From Cytophagaceae bacterium (lineage in GTDB: Bacteria; Bacteroidota; Bacteroidia; Cytophagales; Spirosomataceae), in the NCBI GenBank assembly GCA_027486845.1, contig JAIXOL010000028.1, forward strand, positions 124,001 to 188,000: a stretch of 64,000 nucleotides of DNA, written 5' to 3'. Within the stretch, counting starts at the first letter, position 1. Each line of letters opens with the position of its first letter. The notes beneath the pieces were generated by a model. The model was not told where the DNA came from and made no database searches. It saw only the letters and a program-made list of their open reading frames with translations. Positions 52,991-60,900 of this stretch are shown piece after piece. Position numbers and translations under genes: made by a program.

Positions 52991-54181
52991 TTAAAAGCCA
53001 AAAGATAATCGAAGTCCAATAGTGCCGCTGGCTGGTTTTATTTTTCTATCTATTACATCATAGGTAAATAATCCTATTTCTGGCTGAATTCTAATTAATG
53101 GGGTTAATTGATACCACCCAAAAATTTTGACATTGGCAGTTGGTGCATTACTTTTGGGGTCTCTAAACCTACTATATCCGAAAAATAATCCGCCTTTAAA
53201 TTGCACTGTATTGTTCTTTCTTTGATAGAAAGTCATTCCTGTAAAATACGTCGGAACGAGTAATGAGTGTGCAGAACTATTTGTTTTTTCAGTAAACATA
53301 AATGATGACTGCACGCCTAATGCAAAGCCTTTTCGATAGTAACTACTTGAAGCAATATCAAAAGCAAGTGTAGTTGAGGCTTGAGCTTGTTCGTTAATCA
53401 TTCCAATACCCAAATCGGCATGAAAATTAATAAAATCAAATAAAGCATTGCCTCGAACTTTGCTTCTGATTCGTTGGCTTGCTAAATCGTTTACTACTCC
53501 GAGTATTTTCCATGGTTTTACGGTTTTTCTTTCATTTTCTACTCGCTCAGAGGCCTCGATTATTGCTTGGTTGATGTTGTTTTCGAGTACGTCTTCTACA
53601 TCATCAATGGTATTGAGATTAAACAAAAAACTTTGGTTTTGATAAGTTTTGAAAACTTGATTATCACTTTTTATCAGTTTAGCTTTATCATCGAAATTAA
53701 TCAATACTAAAGTATCTTGTTGCAAACGCACGAGTTCAACCTCTTTTCCAAACTGAAAAACTTCTTTTTGTGGAAAATACTGAATATCAATCATCGCTTT
53801 TCGATTGACATTTTTGTTTTTGCCATAATACGTAATTTTCTTTACTGCATTTTGTCTCAAAGTATCACGAATCAATGAATAATCTTGCCAGAAACTTCTC
53901 AATAAAGAATCTACATTTTGTTTCAAATCATATTTATTAATTCCTTGATAGTTAATTAATAAGTGGTTTTTATTACCAAAATCAATGACCAAATTATTGA
54001 GATTTCTCTTTACTTCTTTATTGAAATAAATATCAGATTTTCGAGCAAAATCATTGACCATAATTGGCGGTCTAATGCCTTCTAAAACCGTCATCGTATC
54101 GTTTTGTGACTTGATTTTTTGGCACAAAGCATTGCCCGTAATGCCCAAAACGAGCATCGAAATTACACATAGTTTTTTCAT
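52991..54181 (-). CDS. putative outer membrane protein downstream of an ECF sigma/anti-sigma pair
   Basis: I do not recognise this 396-residue protein. It has a signal peptide (MKKLCVISMLVLGITGNALC), a middle region rich in charged residues (about 60-230) and a C-terminal half with alternating hydrophobic strands (TTLAFDIASSSYYRKGFALG, TVQFKGGLFFGYSRF, GTIGLRLSFGF), ending in phenylalanine like many beta-barrels. It is the last gene of a three-gene minus-strand unit behind a sigma factor and a probable anti-sigma factor, so it is likely a target or sensor of that system. Confidence 0.7.
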   Translation of the reverse strand: MKKLCVISMLVLGITGNALCQKIKSQNDTMTVLEGIRPPIMVNDFARKSDIYFNKEVKRNLNNLVIDFGNKNHLLINYQGINKYDLKQNVDSLLRSFWQDYSLIRDTLRQNAVKKITYYGKNKNVNRKAMIDIQYFPQKEVFQFGKEVELVRLQQDTLVLINFDDKAKLIKSDNQVFKTYQNQSFLFNLNTIDDVEDVLENNINQAIIEASERVENERKTVKPWKILGVVNDLASQRIRSKVRGNALFDFINFHADLGIGMINEQAQASTTLAFDIASSSYYRKGFALGVQSSFMFTEKTNSSAHSLLVPTYFTGMTFYQRKNNTVQFKGGLFFGYSRFRDPKSNAPTANVKIFGWYQLTPLIRIQPEIGLFTYDVIDRKIKPASGTIGLRLSFGF

Positions 54182-54194
54182 AAATTTTAAGTGT

Positions 54195-54836
54195 TTATTG
54201 TATTCTGATTGAAGGTATTTGTATGGTTTCTTTGTAATTTATTTCTGTTTTTTCAAATAGTGTTCCTGCAAATTGTACTTTGAATCTTGGTTGCTGAAAA
54301 GGCACATCGCCCTGTTTGGATATTTCGTTGATATGCACAGTTTTGAAGTTTACTTTGGGCTTTTTCTCGAAAGCGATATTTGACTGAAAATTGAGCGAAT
54401 CGGGTAAATTATTGATACTTTTGCTTGAAAACTGAGTGTTTTTTGAAGCAATTCTTTCTACTTGAAAATCTAATCTTTGAGGAGTGATTAATTTCTTTTT
54501 CTTCAAAATCGGTGTTTTTTTATGATTTTCTGAGTCATTCGTTTTACTTTTTTCGTTGATAATCACTGTTTTTTTTGCTCTTTTTTCATGTACTATCGCA
54601 ACGGGCGTATGCGATACACCACTACGTTCGAGTAAAACCCACCAGCTTACAACTGCTACCAAACATGCCGCTACTGGCACAATCCAATACCAAATCGGGC
54701 GTTTTGGTTTGTGTAAATCTTGTTGGATATTTTCCCAAAGAGCAGCCTCATTGAAAGTCGAAGTTTCGGGCAAAGTATTTTGTATGTTTTCGATTTTTCG
54801 TTTGAAAAAATCATCTATATTTTGCTCCATAGTCAT
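54195..54836 (-). CDS. probable anti-sigma factor (single-pass membrane protein)
   Basis: This 213-residue protein begins MTMEQNIDDFFKRKIENIQN, has one transmembrane helix (about 50-68; WYWIVPVAACLVAVVSWWVL) and a periplasmic tail rich in lysine and serine. The short N-terminal cytosolic domain includes FNEAALWENIQQDL, a pattern common in Bacteroidota anti-sigma-like proteins encoded after ECF sigma genes. Its start overlaps the end of the sigma gene by 26 bases, typical of translational coupling. I use ATG 54836; 54830 is an alternative. Confidence 0.75.
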   Translation of the reverse strand: MTMEQNIDDFFKRKIENIQNTLPETSTFNEAALWENIQQDLHKPKRPIWYWIVPVAACLVAVVSWWVLLERSGVSHTPVAIVHEKRAKKTVIINEKSKTNDSENHKKTPILKKKKLITPQRLDFQVERIASKNTQFSSKSINNLPDSLNFQSNIAFEKKPKVNFKTVHINEISKQGDVPFQQPRFKVQFAGTLFEKTEINYKETIQIPSIRIQ

Positions 54837-55365
54837 ATCCTCGTTTTTGTAATTCTGCCTGTAAAATCTGTCGAGCTTTGTGCAATTGCGTTTTTGAGGT
54901 ATTTTCACTTATTTTGAGTTTTGCAGCAATTTCGGGGTGACTAAATCCTTCTATTGCAAAAAGATTAAAGACCGTTCGATAGCCATCGGGTAATTTCAAA
55001 ATCAAAGCATAAATTTCTTCTTCATCAATATTTTCATAAGTAGAAAAATCTTTAATTAGCTCATTATCAATAATTTCATCTATCGAAATCGTACTGAGTT
55101 GCTTTTGCCGAATCGCCATTAGGCACTCGTTTACCATTATTCTTTTGAGATATGGCTCAATCGAATTTTCGCCTCGATACTCAATTTTATCAACCGACCG
55201 AAAGAATTTTAGAAAGCCATTCATTAGCAATTCTTGGGCATCTTCCTCAACTCGCACATACCGCACGCACAACCTAAACATACGCTTCACAAACGTATCA
55301 TAGATACGCTTCTGTACGAAAGGATTTTGCTTTTTCAGTTCTGCTATTAGTTGAGTTTCGAGCAT
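54811..55365 (-). CDS. ECF-type RNA polymerase sigma factor
   Basis: This 184-residue sigma-70 family protein has region 2 (about 20-85; VQKRIYDTFVKRMFRLCVRY, EEDAQELLMNGFLKFF) and region 4 (about 120-175; LILKLPDGYRTVFNLFAIEG, FSHPEIAAKLKISENTSKTQ). It should direct a small regulon, probably including its own operon with the downstream anti-sigma-like and outer-membrane genes. There is no TonB-dependent receptor beside it, so it is unlike the iron or SusC-linked sigma systems. The start ATG overlaps the 5' region of the divergent Uma2 gene. Confidence 0.92.
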   Translation of the reverse strand: MLETQLIAELKKQNPFVQKRIYDTFVKRMFRLCVRYVRVEEDAQELLMNGFLKFFRSVDKIEYRGENSIEPYLKRIMVNECLMAIRQKQLSTISIDEIIDNELIKDFSTYENIDEEEIYALILKLPDGYRTVFNLFAIEGFSHPEIAAKLKISENTSKTQLHKARQILQAELQKRGYDYGAKYR

Positions 55366-55461
55366 GAAATCTTGTTTAGATTGCTTTCAAAAGTATATAT
55401 GCAGAAAAACGCCGAGGGGTTGTCTGTGGTATGTTTTTTTTATATATTTGATAAAAAATCA

Positions 55462-56094
55462 ATGATTATGGTAGTCGAAAAAAGCATCAAAGAAACTATT
55501 CTGGAGGAGTTGAAAACCAAAAAAATAGTCTGTATTCCAGCTTCAGAAGAAGATTATTTAGATTTGGCAAGTAAATTACCCTTTAAAGTAGAATACCACA
55601 ACAGCGAAATAATTACTATGGGATTAGCATCTTTTTGGCACGAAACTATTATTGGAAATATGATTTGGATATTAAAAAATCTATTTTCAGAAAGTGATGA
55701 ATACTATGTTTTGGGAAGCAACTCAGGTGTTCAGATTCCGAAATTTGAAGGTGGATACTATATGCCAGATGTGTTAGTTGTGAAAGGTGAGCCAGTTTTT
55801 AAAGCAAATTCTACGGCAATTGTTACGAATCCTTATATAATTGTAGAAGTTCTATCAAGAGCAACCGAGGTTTTTGATATAACCGAAAAACTTCACGAGT
55901 ATAAATCTTTACCAAGTTTAAAGCAAATTATTTTCGTAAGTCAAAAAGAGTTGGGATTGATGAATTTTTTGCGTTCTGAAAATCCAAATATTTGGCTAAA
56001 TCAAGATTTTTATAATGAAGACGATAAAATGCAGATTGACGGAAAAGAAATAGCAGTAAAAGATATTTATAAGAAAGTAAAATTTGAAAAATAA
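55462..56094 (+). CDS. Uma2 family endonuclease (DUF820)
   Basis: This 210-residue protein belongs to the Uma2/DUF820 group of restriction-endonuclease-like folds: KVEYHNSEIITMG, HETIIGNMIWILKNLF, YYMPDVLVVKG and PYIIVEVLSRATEVFDITEKLHEY. The acidic residues in PDVLVV and the glutamate/lysine of VEVLS...K correspond to the PD-(D/E)xK core. The family is abundant in cyanobacteria and Bacteroidota, and its function is poorly known. I use ATG 55462, as the longer frame overlaps the sigma gene. Palindromic repeats follow the stop. Confidence 0.85.
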   Translation: MIMVVEKSIKETILEELKTKKIVCIPASEEDYLDLASKLPFKVEYHNSEIITMGLASFWHETIIGNMIWILKNLFSESDEYYVLGSNSGVQIPKFEGGYYMPDVLVVKGEPVFKANSTAIVTNPYIIVEVLSRATEVFDITEKLHEYKSLPSLKQIIFVSQKELGLMNFLRSENPNIWLNQDFYNEDDKMQIDGKEIAVKDIYKKVKFEK

Positions 56095-56100
56095 TTGTGG

Positions 56101-56120
56101 AACGAACTTCTGAGTTCGTT
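56101..56120. repeat. palindrome AACGAACT-tctg-AGTTCGTT
   Basis: It is an 8-base perfect stem just after the Uma2 stop. A close relative, ACAACAAACTT-tct-AAGTTCGTTGT, lies at 60435-60459 in front of the peroxidase-like gene. Confidence 0.6.
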
Positions 56121-56137
56121 TATAGCAGAAACCATAA

Positions 56138-56241
56138 AGCGAATCTGGAGATTCGCTCCAAAAAAAAGGCTGCAATTTGATTTGCAGCCTTTTTTGCATT
56201 TGTTTGATATGTAAAATCTTACTGCGAATCTGGAGATTCGC
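56138..56241. repeat. two copies of palindrome GCGAATCTggAGATTCGC
   Basis: Identical 18-base palindromes at 56139-56156 and 56224-56241 flank a strong terminator hairpin. They may act as additional stems or be mobile palindromic units. Confidence 0.75.
56161..56195. terminator. bidirectional terminator between Uma2 gene and nrdB
   Basis: AAAGGCTGCAA pairs with TTGCAGCCTTT, with an A-run on the left and a T-run on the right. The genes converge. Confidence 0.85.
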
Positions 56242-56253
56242 TTCACATTGAAA

Positions 56254-57240
56254 TCAAAATTCTTCATCCAACGAAAACGCCATATCGCTCTTTTGTGACA
56301 TAACGCCTGACTTTTGGTACTCTCCCACACGTTTCTCGAAGAAATTGGTTTTTCCTTGCAACGAAATCATATCCATAAAATCAAATGGATTGGTTGCGTT
56401 GTAAGTTTTGTCGAGTCCAAGAGATTCGAGCAAGTGGTCAGCTACGAACTCGATGTATTGGCACATCAATTCTGAATTCATCCCTATCAAAGAAACTGGT
56501 AAAGCATCTGTCACGAATTCTTTTTCGATTTCAACGGCATCGCGTACCAAATCATATACTTTATCGGCAGGATATTTATTCTGAATGTATTGTGTATAAA
56601 GCAAACAAGCAAAATCACGGTGCAAACCTTCATCACGAGAGATAAGCTCATTTGAGAAGGTAAGTCCGGGCATCAAACCACGTTTTTTCATCCAAAATAT
56701 CGAGCAGAATGAACCAGAGAAGAAGATACCTTCAACTACTGCAAATGCTAACAAACGGTCGATAAAGTTTCCATTATCAATCCATTTTAAAGCCCAATCG
56801 GCTTTTTTCTTCACGCACGGAATGTGGTCAACTGCATTGAGCATTCGGTCACGCTCAACTGGGTCTTTGATATATGTATCAATCAGCAACGAGTATGTTT
56901 CAGAGTGGATATTTTCCATCATAATCTGGAACCCATAGAAACATTTTGCTTCGGCAAATTGAATGCGAGAAATGAAATTTACAGCCAAATTTTCGTTTAC
57001 GATTCCATCAGAGGCAGCAAAAAAAGCAAGTACGTGCGAAATAAAATGGCGTTCACCATCATTTAATCTTGCCCAATCCTGCAAATCTGGCGAGAGGTCA
57101 ATCTCTTCAGCAGTCCAAAATGATGCCTCATGTTTTTTATAATATTCCCAAATATCATCGTGTTTGATAGGGAAAAGGACAAAACGAGTTTTGTCCTCAA
57201 TAAGAAGTGGTTCAACTTGTAATAGTTCAGCGTCGGTCAT
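56254..57240 (-). CDS. nrdB: ribonucleoside-diphosphate reductase, class I beta subunit
   Basis: This 328-residue R2 protein houses the diiron-tyrosyl radical cofactor for deoxyribonucleotide synthesis. Visible ligands are in [12 protein letters not shown] (Asp/Glu), [23 protein letters not shown] (Glu, His and the radical tyrosine of the IHSxxY motif) and the second Glu...His set in [10 protein letters not shown]. The C-terminal DEEF-type tail (SLDEEF) is expected to bind the alpha subunit. The frame is open for 79 more codons upstream, but the protein similarity begins at MTDAELLQ (57240), and a good promoter lies inside the extension. nrdA is not in the window. Confidence 0.94.
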   Translation of the reverse strand: MTDAELLQVEPLLIEDKTRFVLFPIKHDDIWEYYKKHEASFWTAEEIDLSPDLQDWARLNDGERHFISHVLAFFAASDGIVNENLAVNFISRIQFAEAKCFYGFQIMMENIHSETYSLLIDTYIKDPVERDRMLNAVDHIPCVKKKADWALKWIDNGNFIDRLLAFAVVEGIFFSGSFCSIFWMKKRGLMPGLTFSNELISRDEGLHRDFACLLYTQYIQNKYPADKVYDLVRDAVEIEKEFVTDALPVSLIGMNSELMCQYIEFVADHLLESLGLDKTYNATNPFDFMDMISLQGKTNFFEKRVGEYQKSGVMSQKSDMAFSLDEEF

Positions 57241-57337
57241 AGGAATTATAGTTTTGGAGTTTATTGGTCGACGGTACTCCGCCAAGTATTTATTTATTCT
57301 TGCTTTTGGGAAACTGCATAACACTAGAATCCTATCC

Positions 57338-57368
57338 CAAATATACTTATATAATTGTTTGTTAGCAA
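57338..57368 (-). promoter_or_regulatory. nrdB promoter
   Basis: On the minus strand TTG (57366-57368) is followed after exactly 20 bases by TATATTTG (57338-57345), an excellent Bacteroidota-type promoter. Transcription would start near 57331, giving about 90 bases of leader and excluding the longer reading-frame start. Confidence 0.65.
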
Positions 57369-57520
57369 TGAATGTTTTCGATGATTCTAACTTTTTTTCT
57401 AAAGACTTGATAGTCAAGATGATTTCAAATAAAACTTTTGAAAAGTTAAATTTTGTATTTTTTTTTAATAAAAACACTAACTTTACTCATCGCTAATTAA
57501 AAAAATAAATTTTTACACTA

Positions 57521-58669
57521 ATGTTAAAAAAATCTCTCATTGGCGTTTCGCTAACTGCCATTTTATTTACCGTTACACTATATCTTCCGTCGTTTGACCA
57601 TGTCCGAAATTTTATGGCATGGGGAAAACATTCTATTTTTGATTATCGTACGCACCCAACTCGCGATATTGAAAATGGTGACGCACCGCAGGTGTGGCCG
57701 CACGATTCTCTATACAATAAAGTTGAACTTACAGATTCGCTTTTGGCGAAGATTGATTCTAACAATACCCATGCCTTTTTGGTAATTCAAGATGGTAAAA
57801 TTCTTTACGAAAAATACTTTGATGGATACACAAAAGATAGCATCAGCGGTTCATTTTCGGCGGCGAAAAGTATCATTTCAATGCTCGTAGGCATTGGCGT
57901 AAGCGAAGGGAAAATAAAGTCACTCGATGAGCATGTTGGTAATTACGTTCCGCATTTTAAAGAAGGTGATTTGGCAAAAATCACAATCAAAGATTTGTTA
58001 ACAATGAGTTCTGGAACAAGCTACAAAGAAAGTGACCAGAGCTACATGGGTCTTGCTGCTAAGATGTATTATGCCGATGACCAAGAATATGTGGTAAATC
58101 TGATGGAAGCCAAAGAGTCAGCAGGCGTAAATTGGGAATATCGCAGTGGCGATACACAAGTGTTGGGGCTTATAGTTGAAAAAGCCTTTGGGAAGAATAT
58201 CTCAGAACTGACCTCGGAGTATTTTATGAAACCAATGGGAGCAGAAAACGATGCAAAATGGCTCTTGGATGGAGATTATAAGCACGAAAAAGCCTTTTGC
58301 TGCTTCAATGGAGTAGCCCGTGATTACGCTCGTTTTGGAGAATTAATGCGTACAAATGGAAAATGGAAAGACAAACAGCTTGTTCCTGAAGATTATATGA
58401 AAGCTGCAACTTCGCCTGCAAGCTATTTAAAAGACCCAACCGAAGGCGGTAAACTAGTTGATTTTTATGGTTATCAGTTTTGGGTATTTAATCACCGAGG
58501 TTTTTCGATTCCGACAATGAATGGTCTTTTTGGCCAATACGTTTACACTATTCGAGAGAAAAATGCTATAATTGTGCGTTTGGGTGAAACCAAAGTAGAA
58601 AAACATGTGCATCATTTTCAGCCCGAAAACTTTACTTATATTGATGCCGCTTTATCAATATTAAAATAA
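57521..58669 (+). CDS. serine hydrolase (beta-lactamase/EstB-like, class C type)
   Basis: This 382-residue exported protein has an N-terminal hydrophobic anchor (about 5-22) and a beta-lactamase-related serine hydrolase domain. The SxxK nucleophile motif is in GSFSAAKSIISMLVG, the second motif is YRSGDTQVLG (Tyr), and a His-containing third motif is probable near WVFNHRGF. The wording DLLTMSSGTSY is typical of the 6-aminohexanoate-dimer hydrolase/esterase branch. It probably cleaves small amides or esters in the periplasm; the substrate is unknown. It is divergent from nrdB. Confidence 0.88.
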   Translation: MLKKSLIGVSLTAILFTVTLYLPSFDHVRNFMAWGKHSIFDYRTHPTRDIENGDAPQVWPHDSLYNKVELTDSLLAKIDSNNTHAFLVIQDGKILYEKYFDGYTKDSISGSFSAAKSIISMLVGIGVSEGKIKSLDEHVGNYVPHFKEGDLAKITIKDLLTMSSGTSYKESDQSYMGLAAKMYYADDQEYVVNLMEAKESAGVNWEYRSGDTQVLGLIVEKAFGKNISELTSEYFMKPMGAENDAKWLLDGDYKHEKAFCCFNGVARDYARFGELMRTNGKWKDKQLVPEDYMKAATSPASYLKDPTEGGKLVDFYGYQFWVFNHRGFSIPTMNGLFGQYVYTIREKNAIIVRLGETKVEKHVHHFQPENFTYIDAALSILK

Positions 58670-58762
58670 TTTTTGAGAAAAACGCCAGCAATATGTTTCT
58701 TAATGGAGCATTGTTAGTCTAAATTACAAAATATAATTTGTAAATCGTAAATTCAATAAATC

Positions 58763-59563
58763 ATGCAGTCTTCGGGTTTGAAATTCAGACTTCTTATCGG
58801 TGTAGTCATGGCGATTGTGGCCTTTATGAGCTATTACAGCAAAAACCAAGTAAACCCCATAACGGGCGAAAAACAACATATCGACCTCACGCCTCAGCAA
58901 GAAGTGGCAATGGGCTTGCAGTCTGCTCCGCAAATGGCACAAGAATATGGCGGCCTTTATAATGATAATGAAGTACAACAACAAGCCAAAGCAGTGGGCT
59001 ATAAATTAGTAAAACAAGTAGATGATGAAGCCAAAGCAAAAGGCATGAGCATCCCTTATCAATTTGATTTTCAGGTACTGGCCGATGATCAAACTGTTAA
59101 TGCTTTCGCTTTACCTGGTGGACAAATTTTCATAACGGTTGGGCTTCTAAATAGATTAAAATCAGAAGACCAATTGGCAGGCGTACTTGGTCACGAAATT
59201 GGTCACGTGATTCACCGCCACTCGGCACAACAAATGGCCAAATCTGATTTTTATAATGGATTGGTTGGAGCAGTAGCAACGGCTACCTCCGACGAAACAG
59301 GTATGGGCGGCGGACAAATCGCTCAGTATGTAGCACAGATTCAAGAGATGAAGTTTGGTCGTAATGACGAGCTACAATCTGATGAGTTTGGTGTTCGATA
59401 CATAATAAATGCTGGCTATAACCCCAATGCAATGATTGAAGTAATGGCGATTTTGGCCGAAGCAAGCGGTGGACAACAACGTGATGAATTTATGAGTTCT
59501 CACCCAAGTCCCGAAAATAGAATTGCGAAAATCAAGGAATATATTGCAAAATATAGCAAATAA
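58763..59563 (+). CDS. M48 family metallopeptidase
   Basis: This 266-residue protein has an N-terminal membrane segment (about 8-25) and an M48 Ste24/BepA-like catalytic domain. The zinc motif is in GHEIGHVIHRHSAQQ, and the third ligand is in ELQSDEFGVRY. Before it lies NAFALPGGQIFITVGLL, a segment conserved in the family. It should be a periplasmic-facing membrane or lipoprotein-like protease active in envelope quality control. It is followed by a hairpin and the arsenosugar-type genes. Confidence 0.92.
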   Translation: MQSSGLKFRLLIGVVMAIVAFMSYYSKNQVNPITGEKQHIDLTPQQEVAMGLQSAPQMAQEYGGLYNDNEVQQQAKAVGYKLVKQVDDEAKAKGMSIPYQFDFQVLADDQTVNAFALPGGQIFITVGLLNRLKSEDQLAGVLGHEIGHVIHRHSAQQMAKSDFYNGLVGAVATATSDETGMGGGQIAQYVAQIQEMKFGRNDELQSDEFGVRYIINAGYNPNAMIEVMAILAEASGGQQRDEFMSSHPSPENRIAKIKEYIAKYSK

Positions 59564-59591
59564 ACCTCGTGAAGACCTTGAAACTTATGAA

Positions 59592-59640
59592 ACCGCAAGG
59601 ATATGTAAATGAATGTTTTGTATGCTTGCGGTATTTTTTT
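59592..59640 (+). terminator. terminator after the M48 peptidase gene
   Basis: ACCGCAAG (59592-59599) pairs with CTTGCGGT (59625-59632), followed by seven T residues. The loop is long and AT-rich. Confidence 0.65.
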
Positions 59641-59715
59641 AAGCTTATCTGAAATCCGATGAACATTTATTTACATATCTTGTTTAAATGACTATAAGAA
59701 ACACATAAAAAAGCT

Positions 59716-60408
59716 TTGTCAATATCCACAGCCATATTGGTTTTTACACAAGAAGCATCGAAAGAAGCTACTCGTAAAATGCTTGCTCCTTCAAAGAACA
59801 AAGGAGTTAATCAATTGGTGTTTGACAAGTTGAATCATTTTGTGGAGCGTACTGCTGCGGCAGCCGTTTCTAAAGCTGATAATCTGAAAGTTTTTTATTC
59901 AAATCAGCTAATCAAATCAAATAATACTAGCTTTGGGCAGCAACTTTCGGAAGCTATTCAAGTAGTTTTTGAGCAAGGTTTTGAAAAAGTAATTTGTATA
60001 GGCAATGATTGCCCCGCACTTGATGAAAATCATATTTTGGCGGCCGTCAAAAAGCTCCAAACAGTTGATACAGTTATTGGACCCGATAATCGTGGGGGAG
60101 TATATTTACTCGGTCTTTCGAACAAGAGTTTTAATCCTGAAATTTTTGAAAATCTTGCTTGGCAGAGTAACAAAATGCTGGAAAGTTTCATAGAGCAATA
60201 CGCTAACGAAGCTGTATTATTGCTCGAAACATTATCAGATATTCATACTTTTCAAGAACTACAAACTTATTCCACATCAAGGTATTTTATTGCTTTTCTC
60301 ATTCAACTCATTGAACAGTCAATCGCAAAAATTCAGAATTTCTACTACGTTTTTATAGAAAATCGCCCGACTTGCTCATTATCTCTACGAGCTCCTCCAT
60401 TCATTTAA
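59716..60408 (+). CDS. DUF2064/TIGR04282 family glycosyltransferase (arsenosugar-associated), TTG start
   Basis: This roughly 230-residue GT-A-fold protein begins near SISTAILVFTQEASKEATRK and contains VICIGNDCPALDENHI, VIGPDNRGGVYLLGLS and an ILVFTxxP-like loop. TIGR04282 proteins occur beside arsS and are annotated as arsenosugar biosynthesis glycosyltransferases. No ATG is available: the frame is closed by a stop at 59695-59697, and the codons after it are GAA ACA CAT AAA AAA GCT TTG. I therefore use the TTG at 59716. The start may have been lost by mutation. Peroxidase-like and radical SAM genes follow. Confidence 0.8.
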   Translation: MSISTAILVFTQEASKEATRKMLAPSKNKGVNQLVFDKLNHFVERTAAAAVSKADNLKVFYSNQLIKSNNTSFGQQLSEAIQVVFEQGFEKVICIGNDCPALDENHILAAVKKLQTVDTVIGPDNRGGVYLLGLSNKSFNPEIFENLAWQSNKMLESFIEQYANEAVLLLETLSDIHTFQELQTYSTSRYFIAFLIQLIEQSIAKIQNFYYVFIENRPTCSLSLRAPPFI

Positions 60409-60495
60409 ACCAATCATTTTTTATTTATTTTTTTACAACAAACTTTCTAAGTTCGTTGTATATCGCTATACTTCTATTTCAAAATTAATACAATT

Positions 60496-60831
60496 ATGAA
60501 AACATATTATAACCCCGATGACCTTGCAAAGTTTGGTAAAATCGGAGAATTTGGTGGTAAAGACTTAGCCAAGAAATTCTTTGATTATTATGGTGAAACT
60601 TTCAAAGATGGAGCATTGACCGAGCGTGAAAAATCATTGATTGCCTTGGCAGTTGCTCACACCATGCAATGCCCGTATTGTATTGATGCTTATACGTCTG
60701 ATACTCTCGCAAAAGGCTGCACCGAAGATGAAATGATGGAGGCCGTACACGTATCAGCAGCAATGGCAGCGGGTGTAAAACTCGTACACAGCGTACAGAT
60801 GATAAACAAGGCAAAAGAATTAATGATGTAA
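60496..60831 (+). CDS. arsenosugar biosynthesis-associated peroxidase-like (AhpD/CMD family) protein
   Basis: This 111-residue protein has the carboxymuconolactone decarboxylase/AhpD fold, with the redox pair in MQCPYCIDAYT (CxxC) followed by the conserved histidine in EAVHVSAAMAAG. The N-terminus MKTYYNPDDLAKFGKIGEFG is typical of the subgroup encoded next to arsS. Its role in arsenosugar synthesis is not established; a thiol redox function is likely. The gene lies 69 bases before arsS and is probably co-transcribed. Confidence 0.88.
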   Translation: MKTYYNPDDLAKFGKIGEFGGKDLAKKFFDYYGETFKDGALTEREKSLIALAVAHTMQCPYCIDAYTSDTLAKGCTEDEMMEAVHVSAAMAAGVKLVHSVQMINKAKELMM

Positions 60832-60900
60832 AAAACAATTTTGAGTGAATGTATGATAAAAAAAACATTATTCGCTCACTCACTCATTGAATATTAACTT

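Noticed and set aside
57241-57477. N-terminal extension of NrdB
   Set aside because: No similarity to known R2 proteins, and it contains a strong promoter on the same strand.
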